Shown here one piece after another: positions 49,901 through 61,900 of a stretch of DNA of 64,000 nucleotides (position 1 is its first letter; every line of letters starts with the position of its first letter). The notes under the pieces were generated by a model that was given only the letters and a program-made list of their open reading frames with translations, did not search any database and was not told the DNA's origin. Position numbers and translations under genes: made by a program. This DNA is from Dirofilaria immitis (Eukaryota; Nematoda; Chromadorea; Rhabditida; Onchocercidae), in contig JAKNDB010000079.1 in assembly GCA_024305405.1 (NCBI GenBank), positions 2,842,501 through 2,906,500 on the forward strand. Reading direction: 5' to 3'.

Positions 49901-52900
49901 TTTTTCATGTTTTGTATGGACGTATCGAAAGAAAAAATGAAAAATAAAAAAAGCAAAAAAGATACGTGGGCCGCCAAATCATTTGTTGGCCATATTTTGT
50001 GATCATATTTTTATGAAAGTAAATGACACTTTTCGTTTAATTTTTTTCTGATAAATAACAAAAGATATCAGTAAACAATTAAAGTAACAAAATATATTTA
50101 AAAAGTTTTAAATTTTGTTGCACAAAATTTAATTGCAAAATGTTCGCATAAATTTCTTTGACAAAAAAAAAAGAATCAAAAATTAAAATTAATTTTGAAG
50201 TTTATTGGTTAAAAGAATAGACAATATTAATCCAACTTTTTCTTTTTTTTTAAACACAATCTTGTCTAATTTGAACTGTCTATTAATTTGAACTTTTGAA
50301 CTTTCTAACAACAATTAATCCAATACTTCTTACTAACTTAAACTTATTCTCGACTTTCTAAAATTTCATTTCTAACTTAAATTGTATATTGTTCATATCG
50401 AACTTTAAATATTATTTATTGCTAAAGTTTTGATATATGCTTTCTTAGAATGGATAAACAATGAAACGATAGGAAATAATTTAGAAAAAAAAAAAGAGAG
50501 CGATAATAAAAAAATATTCCCTAAAATGGAGGCCATTTTTTTTGTTGTTCTTTCGCCGCTATTAAAAGCCTAGACTAAAAGGCGAAAAAAAAAAATGCTA
50601 GGCTTGTTCATATTAATCAACATTGTGTGATAAAAAAAAAAGAAAAGATAAGATAACAATAGCGCTTAAAATAGCCTATTTAAGCAATTATTTTGAATGT
50701 TTCTATTTTTAATATTGAAGTTTAAATATTAATCAAATTCATTTCCATTTCATATTATTTCAATTTATTTTTACAAAAATAACAAAATTCATCATTTCTC
50801 CCTCCCTCTCCTCCTCTCTCTCCCTCCCATCCTCCCCCTCCCTCCCGTTTTTTTCAAAAATATTCCATCGCTTCAATAGTCGCATTTTTGTTTTAATCGA
50901 AAAAAACGTCGCAAATTTATCATTACCAATATTCGTATACATCTTTTCTTGGATGATATAAATTGTTTGATCGTATTTTATTTGAAAGTTATCAGTTTTT
51001 TTTTATAGCTTACTATATACTGATTATTTTTTTGTTATCAGTTTTTTTGTTTGATTTGAGATTTTATTTTAATCAAAAATATCTTTATCTTTATCAAAAA
51101 TATATTCATATTTTTATTGCGATATCAAATATTACATTTTTATTTGGTTCAATTTAATTTAAACAATTTTTGATTAATGAATTTTTTTATTTTTAAAATT
51201 ATACATAATAAATTAGCACACAAAAATTATTCATAAAATATTATATTTTTAAGATATAATAAGTTTATGATTTCCAATTTATAATTAATTATTTTTCAAT
51301 TTCTATTCATATATCGATTCTCATTCAATTTTTGTATTTTTCAAATTTTGTAAAAAATAAATTGCAATATTTTAAATGTTAATTGTTAATCAAAAATATA
51401 TTATTTTGATCTTGTAAATATCACAATTTATAATTATTAAGTTTAAATTAATTATACTACGATATCTTCAATGATATTTGTTTATATTGGATAGTCGAGA
51501 ATAATGAATGAAATATACGAGATTAAGTAGTAATAGCAGTAAATAAGAAATGTAATGAGTAAAGGAAACATTCAATGGAAAATGATGTATAAATAAATGA
51601 TTAATGAAAAGAAACGGAAAGGAAGACAAAGAATAGTAATTAATTAGTAATCACTTAATTAAAAGACTTAATGATAAGAAATGATAGGAAATGTTTATGC
51701 TAAAAAGATTAATGATTTATTAAAGTTAAGGAAATTAGTCTTATTTGCATTTGCATATTTTGTATTTTCATGCTAAATGATTATTCTATCATTTGTTTTG
51801 GTGACACCTGCTATCATTTATCAGCTTTTCTTCTCCTCCTCTTCCCCTTTCTCTCTCTCTCATTTGTACCTTTTTAAAATATTTTATATCTTTTAATAAT
51901 TTCAATTTTAATTTCAATTTTGGTTTTTTTAAATATCATAATTCGAATTTTTTATTTGAAATTAATCATATCACGAACGATTTTTGATTATATATTTTAT
52001 CATAAATAATTAGGAGAAATACTTTTTTATAATTTTTTGTTTAATGAAAATTTATTGATTATTTAAATCTGATTGAACTTTCTCGATCATCGCTTTTTCT
52101 TGAAAATTATAATTTTTATATATTAATTTGAAAAAATGTAGGATTATTTGATAGATATTTTTTTGATGATCAATTCTTTTCAACTGATTTTTTATTGATA
52201 TTAAATTCAATCAACCATCGATATTTCATCATAATATAAAAGCATTTTTAGGAAAAGTTGAAATAGGTTGAAATAATATACCTGAGAAATTTTAATTCAA
52301 GTCAAAAAAATGTTATTATTTGATGATAACCTATCAGTTTATTTCTATTAACAAATATCATCCGTAATAGTTACTATTGTTTATCAATGTTCAAATGAGC
52401 ATCATTTCTATAATGATTCCTAAAAGTAATAGATCGATAATGCAATCAATCAATATTAAAATATTACTGATTATTATCAGATAAGTTCTAAATTATATAT
52501 TTTGATAAGAATTGAATACATATAATCAAAGAAATAAATAGTGTTTTATTATTTTAATTATACTTAATTCTCCACTTTTTTTCTCGAAATGTTAATCTCA
52601 TATCTTATCATTTTGCTATCTTTTTCTTTTTATCTTTGCAAAACTTTTACGTTTTTCATTGATTATTTCATCCTCTCAAATATATACCTTTATTTTTATA
52701 ATTGCAAATTTTACATCTATATTAGTTATGACAAATTTAAAAATTATAAGATGGATCATCTAATTACAAATAGATTTTACCCTTTCCGACGTGATATGAA
52801 ATGACGCATGATCTTTTCGGCGTGATATGAAATAGCGCATAGTCTTTTCGACGTTATATGAAATGGCGCATACGTATCGAGAAGACGTGATATCAACAGA

Positions 52901-55900
52901 GCCAAGAAGAATATAACTTTTCATTATATAATACTTCAAAAAAATAATTTCAATTTCTTTCTTAACATACATTTTTTTTACAATTTTTGTTTGGATCGAA
53001 AAAAGAAATCATTAAATTTATTTAAATCATTAAAATAATATTTTAATCTATGCAAGAACTATAATTAGAAATAAAAAAATGAAAGAGAGAGAGAGACGGA
53101 GAGAGAGAGAGAAAAAGAAATTTGATAAATTATCATAAAATTTAGAGAGATTTTTATTTTGTAATGAAAAAGAAATAAAAAGATATTATTTATAAATTAA
53201 TTATTAATTTTTAAATATAAATATATATTTAATTAATAAATTTTCTTTGATTAAATTTGATTAATTAAATTGAAAAATCGATTATTGTAAATTAATTTTT
53301 CTTAAAATTGTTAACATTTGGCATAGTGAAGATTAAAAAGAATGAAATGTTGAAAAGTTTTGAAAAGAGACATTCCTCATTTCCCTCTCTCTCTCTCTCT
53401 CTCTCCTACTCTCCACCTTTTTTTCTTCTCTCTCTCTCTCTTTCTCTCTCTTCTCTCTTTCTCCTTCCATCATCTTTCTTATTTCCTTCCTTTTAAAGCC
53501 TTCAAAAACTTTCTTTCCCATTTATTACTTATTTCTTCCTTGTATTTATCGTAATTTCTTTCTTCAATTTCAAGTTTTAAATTAAGTTCTAAATTACAGT
53601 ATTCCATTCTTATAATTTATTAAATCTTTTATAATTAAATCTATGTCAAATATTTGTTGAATATTTTTAGGAAAGAATTTATTATCTGTCATATAATGAT
53701 TATTTATTCTTTTTATACTTGTTTGTTATCATGATATGATAATTAGGTCAATTAATTATCAGTTTGGATTAAAACTTTTATTAAAAGTATTACTTGAAGA
53801 TTAGACGGATATTATAATATCGATGTTTGGATTAGAGTATTACCTGCAGATAGGATCGATAAGACTATAACATCGAGATTTGTGTCAAAGTATTATCTGC
53901 ATATAACGTCAAGATTTTTGCTAAAATATTATTTTGCAATAAGGTCGAGATTTCGAGATTGTATCAAAATATTACTTGCAACTAAGATGGACCATAACAT
54001 TCGAATTATAGTATTGATTATAGCATCAAAATCTATGTTAATATATTATATTGAGACACTAAGCTTCGAGAGCTATTTGTCATAATATTATTTACACATG
54101 AGATCGAGATTATAACATCGAGATTTCTGTTAAAAATATTACTTGCAATAAGGTCGTTCGTTATTTCTATCAAAATTGCTAATATAATCAAATAAGTAAT
54201 AGTTTAAATTCTGTAATATAGCAAAGTTTTAATATCATTGTAAATTAGAAATAATTAAATATCATTTACGTCATAGGAAAAAAAAAAATTATTATTTCTA
54301 TTTTAATATTTATTTCAATTTTTAGCTTACTCGAAGTGAAAAATTAAATAATTTTTTAAACTTTAAAATTAAATATTTTTGCCATTGAACATTTTTGCAA
54401 TATAATAAAATTGAGTTTGTATCGTTAATTCTCTTTTTTTTTTTCCGAAATGCTATTTGATTGCAAATATAAATTTTGTCTTTATTAGTTTAGGAGACAT
54501 TGTCGTATTAGTGAATGAATTCTTGATGAACTTCAAATCTTTCTAAATATATCTCATTCAAATTTTTGTCGAGATTTTTTTTAAGCAATCTTAGTTATTT
54601 TGAAATTAAATTATACCGGTAAATTTTGTAAAAATATTCGTATTTCGAGAATGTTAAGTTTAACTTAACAATTTCCAGTTATTTTTCGAATTATGTAATT
54701 GATTATTTTCTACAATCGATTAAGAAATGGTACAACTTGCTGTATCAGATCGAAGTGCTAATCTGTTGGCATTTTCGAAATCATTCAAGAAAGTACGACG
54801 GTCTAATGTAACGAGAACTGATCGAAGACAATATATTAAGCAACGAAATGATAAAAAAATCTCGTCATGTAGATATGCTAAAATTCGATCAACAAGTTTA
54901 CCGAATCTTGAGAATTTGTACACCGTTGTACGAGATAATGATAAGCCATTATCATTAAAGACAAAAGCTCAATTATGACTGGAACAATATTCCATCAAAA
55001 TCATCATCAACTACATCGATTTAATTCACTGATTGCAATAACAACATCATCATTATCATCGTTGCATTCCTTATCATTTGTTTCAAGTAATCATCATCAT
55101 TCAGCCAAAAATTGTTTTGGCCAATATTTACAATCAAATGGATCAGTAACAATTACTGGTTCAGTTAATACTGCAAAATTGATAAGATCAACTGTAATGT
55201 TAGTCTCAAAATTAAGCATATCTAATGCAATGAAGCAAATTCATAGAGTAAGTTAATTTTTTTAAATTAAAATTAATAACAATGATTGTAATACAGTACA
55301 TCTTTCATCCATTATTATCACTTCTTTTATCTTTCAAATCTCGATATCATTCTTTTATAAATCAAATATTTAATCAAAAACAAATGATCAATCAAAATCA
55401 AAATTTTATTTAGAAATTAATGATCAAATTGATAACCTTTTTTTTTTTTTTTTATAACAAAATATTTATTTTAATTTTTATAAATAATTATAATGGCATG
55501 AGGAATACTGTTAATTAATTAATTGATTAATTGATTAAATTGATTAAATTTCTAAATTGCTAAAATGTTTATTAATTGATTTGTTTGTTTTTGTTTTTTT
55601 TTGCTTTATATTTTATTTAATTTAAATGGAAACAAAAAAATTAATGGAAAATATTTGAAATGTCTATTTGTTCTTTTCTTTTCTTTTGAAGAAAAAAAAT
55701 TGAAAATGAAACTTAGCAATTTTTTTTGGAAAAAATATGAAATGATAAAATTGATTTTATATTTGAAAAATATTAAATAAAAAAATGATAAAAGAGATGA
55801 GTAAAATCATATTAAAATCATTTAAAATTAAATTAATTTTTTCCTTCCTTCTGTTATCATTCCAACTTTGATAATATTAACTTTTGTTATCAATTCAAGA

Positions 55901-58900
55901 ATTATTATTATATGGATAGAAAATTTGGAATTTTTTTTCTATCTAAGAGATTATCATATCTATGCATACAATTTTCCATCGATAGCTTTAAATATTTATG
56001 AAAATAATCTATCAAATTATTAATTAGTCAAGATTAATAAAAGCCTAGGCTTTAGGCTTTTATTTTGAAGAAAAGTGAAATGAAAAAGTTAAAAACTGAA
56101 CGAAAAATCTACTAACAAATATCAAATTTTATGATATTGTCGAAGATTTTTAAAATTTGCTAATTTATGGAAGATAATAGAATAGAAAATATTAAAGAAT
56201 GAATTAATTCAATTTCATTTCTAATATGATTTTTAAATTAGATTTCAAATTTGGCTTAATTATTTTATTTGCAACAATTTATCGAAATCTAAAAGGTTTG
56301 TATTTGCGAGAATTTAATAATTTAATTTGAAGAAATTAATAAATTAATTTAAATTTAATTCGAACATTAAAAGAAAAGAAATTATCAAAATTTACGAAGT
56401 ATTGGATAAGTTTGAAATCAACAAAAATTTGCATATCCTACTGATACGATAATTTGAAATTGCTCAAATAAATTTAGAATAATTTTCAAAAAGAAAATGA
56501 AAAAAATAAGAAATGCATTGATTATTTCGAGAATAACAATATGATTATTCCAAAATTATTCCAAAAATGAATTGATCTAAAATTATTCCAAAAATAAATT
56601 AATTATTCCAAAAAATAAATTAATCTAAACTTATTATTTATTAGTAAAATATATATAAATCATAGGCTAATGCATATTTTTGCCTATAATTGGCAAATAA
56701 AATAATATTTATGAGTTGGCCAAGTATGGCCCATTAGATATACAAAGCAAAAAAAAGCAGGGATAAATTACAGGTTCATATGTACAAATAAATAATCTTT
56801 TAGTTGATAAAATAAGTAGTGACGTAAAACTTTTAAATGTATAATTTATAAGTGAAATAAATGATAATGTAAATCATGATAGAATAAGCAAAGAAGCATA
56901 AAAGATAAAAAAATTATTATAAACTTAGATGATATGAAAATTATCAAGTTATTATTATCAATCAATTATTTATCAAAAATATCAGCATTATTTTGATATT
57001 TTTAAAACTTATATCATAATTATTAATGATAAATATGAGCAAATAAAATAAATGGAAAATGAAATAGAAATGATATAAATGATAAATGATATGAAAAATT
57101 GTAACTTTTATTATCACAAATATATGCATTATTTTGATATTTTTAATTTAAAAAAATTTTTTTTTTTTTGTTTTGCAATTTTATTTTCATAAAGTATTTA
57201 AGAAATTTAATATTTCAGCCAACTTTGTTAGAGACAGATAATGCTGAAAATTCATCAAGTGCCTTCTATAAAAGTATCGATGCAATGCCTAATATGAATA
57301 TATCACGCACCAAAAAGACTATACCTCTTGTTAGTGAATTGGTATGTTTTTTTTTTTTGCTTCTTTTCTTTTGGCTTAATTTATCTTAAATTTTTAATTA
57401 TAAATATAAGATAATCATGATAATATTATAAATTAATTGATTCATAATTCCGAAAAAATTTCTCATAATTTGAATATTAATCAATATTTTTCTAATTTAA
57501 ACATAAGATAATCGTGATAATCTTGTAAATTAATTAAAATCGTGATAATCTTATAAATTAATTAATTCATAATTTGAAAAAATTTCTAGTAATTTTGATA
57601 TTTATCAGTATTTTTCTAATTTAAACATAAGATAATCGTGATAATCTTGTAAATTAATTAAAATCGTGATAATCTTATAAATTAATTAATTCATAATTTG
57701 AAAAAATTTCTAGTAATTTTGACATTAATCGACTTTTTTTCAGTATTTCCTATCTTTTACAATAATATCTAATATATATATATATATATTAATTATTTAT
57801 TCTAATAATTACGATAGTAATTTAATTTTAAATTAGATAAAATAAATTTGAATAGTCAATTTTGAATATAAAAAAGCAAAATTTAAATTTAAATAATTTC
57901 ATCAATTTTCCAATTAATCATATAATCGTTTACAAAACATTTATCATTTATCAGTTCTATTTTCATTCTATTAATTAATCGTTTTCTTTTTGCAAAAAAA
58001 TGGAAAAGACAGATGATGAAAAAGCCATATTTCTTCTTCTTCTTTTTTTTTTCTTTTGTTATTTCTCACTTATTTATATTTTTGAAATTTTTTTCAGTTT
58101 TTTTTTCATTTCATTTTTTTCATTAATTTGTAAATATTATTATCTTTTATAATTTCCTTTTTTCGATAATTAATTTCCTTTTTTCGATAATTAATTTCCT
58201 TTTTTCGATAATCAATTTCTTTATTGCTCTACGACGATCGCTTAATTTAAAATAATTTGAAAAACAATTTTTTTAATTTTATTAAACAAAATTTTATTTT
58301 AAATATATCAAAAGATAATTTCTCATTTTCTTTTTTCCTTCCTTTTTTTGCCTTTCTCTTCGATCTTTAATAATTGATATTAAAAAGTTTACTTCTTTTG
58401 CAGGTTTTAAAGGTAAGCAATGCCTACAAAGGCACCAATTTATTTGTCGTTTGTTCTTATTTTATATAAATAATAACAATAATATTATGCTTAGCATGGC
58501 TTTATTTCATCATTTTGAAATATATCACCATGATATGAAATGTATATCACTATGATATGCTAAATTTAATTTATCAAAGAATATATCACTATGATATATC
58601 AAGCATTAATTTGATTTATCATAGAAAATATCCCTCGGGAATTAATGCTTTTGTAAAAATGCTAACACTTAATTAATTTGCCCATATTTTGCATGACCTA
58701 TTAATAATAACATAATAATTTATATTAATAGATAAATGCATGATTATGATAACTCTGCGATATGCTGCAAATTAATAAGTTTTAATTAAATATTAATCAT
58801 TACTAATCAATTTGTTTAAATTATTTATTACAATTACCGCATGTGCATGCATCATTCAATATCCTAAAATAAATTATCCCATACTATAATAATTTAAATT

Positions 58901-61900
58901 CCAGGTCTATCCTGGAAAAATAGTAACTTAAGTTCCAGATTTATTCTGGAAATCATCAAAATATATGCTTGGAAAAGATAAGCTTCAAAAAATTATAAAT
59001 TATTATAAATATATGGAATCAAATACTATCATTTCGCACTATCATTCCGGATTCTGATACATTTAAATGGAAAATTTTTAGAAATAAAAATAAAAATTCA
59101 AAATTTCTTTCATCTTTTAATCTGTCAATTTTTTTTTGATTTTTGATTTTACTACTTTACTACTTTACTATTTTGGATTATATTTGAAACATTGATCATT
59201 TCGATGCTTTATAAATTAGCTAATATCATAAATGTGATATGAAAAAAATAATTTAAATTTAATCAAATATATTTTCATTAACATAATCGATATTATTCTT
59301 AGTAACAATAATAATAATAATAATAAATAGATTTAACCAAAAACAATTTCATTTGTCTTTTTTTTTAAATTTTATTTCAACAAAATTTTAATTATTTCAT
59401 AAATTGAATTCAAATTTTTAAAAATTAAATTCGAATTTTGAAGAAAATAAATAAAAATATGAAATTAAAATAAAAATATGAATTTAGTATTATTTTATTT
59501 TGACTTTAAAATAATTTGATATGCTATTATTGCTTATTATTTGCTTCAAGTAACTTTGTTGTAAGTCTAAATATTATCTAAATAAATTATCCATTGGTTA
59601 TTGTTATGTATTCCCGTAATTAGACATTATCACTAACCTTATCGCTTAGCTGAATGATAAATGCCAAGCTTCAAATTAATAGCACTGTTATCACCAATAT
59701 TAACATCATTATCATATTATCATTGTAGTTAATTATGATAATTTTCATCTGCAGACAATGGCAACTAAACGAGCTCAAGCTGGTCTAGCAAATGCAGCAA
59801 AAACAACATTTGGTGATGAAGAATTGGTAAATCATTATTTATTTATCATAAATAATATTCGAAATTTAAAATTTAAAAACTAGTGATAATGATTATTGAT
59901 AAAGATAAAATTAATTATTATGATTGATAATGATAATTTATTAATATTTTGTTTAATTTGTTGATTTTCCAATATTTTAATAATATTTTCCCATTTATTC
60001 TTATTAATAATCATTATTAGCATTATTCATCTTGTCATTATCATGATAATTATCACTGTAATTGTTTCGTAATCGTGATTTTTACAGAAAATGCATGTTT
60101 ATAAGAAAACATTACAAGCGTTGATTTATCCGATCAGTTGTACAACACCGCATAATTTTCAACTAACTAATTTTCAAACTCCAACATGGTGCCATGAATG
60201 TGAAGGATTATTGTGGGGTTTAGCTCGACAAGGTTAGCGAGCAAATAAGATTTTATATATTATTCCTTCTTATGTCTTATTTGTTCAATAATTAAAATTT
60301 GTTGGGCAAATAAAATTTTGCATGCTATTCTCACTAATGCTTTATTTGTAAAATAATTAAAATTTGCTGACCGAATAAGATTTTACATATTATCCTTGTT
60401 ATGTCTCATTTATGCAATAATGAAAATTTGCTGGACAAATAAAATTTTGCATGCTATTCTCACACTGTACCTTTTTGTGCAATAATCAAAATTTGCTTAG
60501 CAAATAAGGTTTTATATATTATCTTTATTATACCTTATTTGTACAATAATCAATAATTACATCTGGATAGTTATGAAAGATATAATTATTTTTGATTTCA
60601 TCGGAAATTAAATTATTCAACAAATTTTCATTTTGATATTATTAGTGAATAATTAATTGACTTAGTTATATATCGCATTTTAATTAAAAATGCTTATTTT
60701 ATATATTTTTTTCTATCAAAAATATGAATTTATTAATTAAATTATTTTAGGTTTAAAATGCGCAGAATGTGGGGTTAAAGTTCACGACAAATGTCGCGAT
60801 CTATTAAGTGCCGATTGTTTACAAAGTAATTATTTGTTTTTTTTTTTTTTGATTCTTATAAAGTTTGAAGAATGAATATTATTATATGAGTTAATGATAA
60901 AGTAAACAGTGGAAAAATTAATCGTTGATTATTGGCAAAGAATTTTATACAAATTATGCCTTTTCTTTACTTAAATTTTATTTTAATTATTTCGATGATT
61001 TCAGATTAGTTCATTTCTCAATTAGGTAAATTAATAACTTTAAAGAAAAAAAGATTATTCATTTTAGGAGCAGCTGAGAAAAGCTCAAAACATGGTGAAG
61101 GGAATCGAACACAGAATCTAATGGCAGTAATTCGTGAAAGGATGAAAATGCAGGAAAGAGATAAGCCTGAAATTTTCGATACTGTTAGGTTTGTTTTAAA
61201 TGGATATACAGTACTATAATAAAAATTCTTATTTAAGTATTCAAATTCTAATTAATTTTTAGACTGTTAATTGTTATTAATTCAAGTAAGACATAGTAAT
61301 ATCAATATAATATCAAATTTTAATACTATAAAAATTCCAATTTACTGTTGAAGTTTAAATTAATAATTGAATAATTAATTAATATCAAAGAATTTTGTAT
61401 AATTCTAAAAATTATTAATTGCTTTTCTTTTGCAGAATAATATTTAATGTTGATTTGAATACACAACAAGAATCATTAAAACAGGTGAAGGCAAGTATTC
61501 TCGAAGGAAGCTCCAAATGGAGTGCTAAAATTGCTCTTACAGGTAGTAATTATTACCTTTTAAGAAAATAATATAAAATTTTGTTTTTTCTTTTTCTCTA
61601 TAATAATAATTATTTGGATAATACTAAATTTTATTATTAGAAATATTTGAAATGGATTTATATCATTTCGAAGATTTGTAAAAAAACTATTTCTTCAAAT
61701 TATATAAATTAATTGATAAAGTGATAAAATTAATAAAAAAGATAGAAAATATTTAGCACTGAGATAATTTGAAATTGAAATATTTTAAAAATTATTTATT
61801 AATAACTTTTTTCCTTAAAATAATCTTAAATACAATCATTGAAATGCCATTTTTTTTAATAAAACTTTTGAAAGTTTAATCGAATAAATTAATTTGTAAA

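Larger units (their letters stand above)
44833..54726 (+). other. Large unc-13 intron 16 (to shared exon at 57219; 12.4 kb)
   Basis: No other conserved exon recognised between 44833 and 54726. It contains scattered repeats and the inverted duplication at 49181-49655. Phrases 'aataatatttcttgagaaaa' and 'aatcagagagataataaatt' occur two or three times (about 44960-45115 and 45885). Confidence 0.65.
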
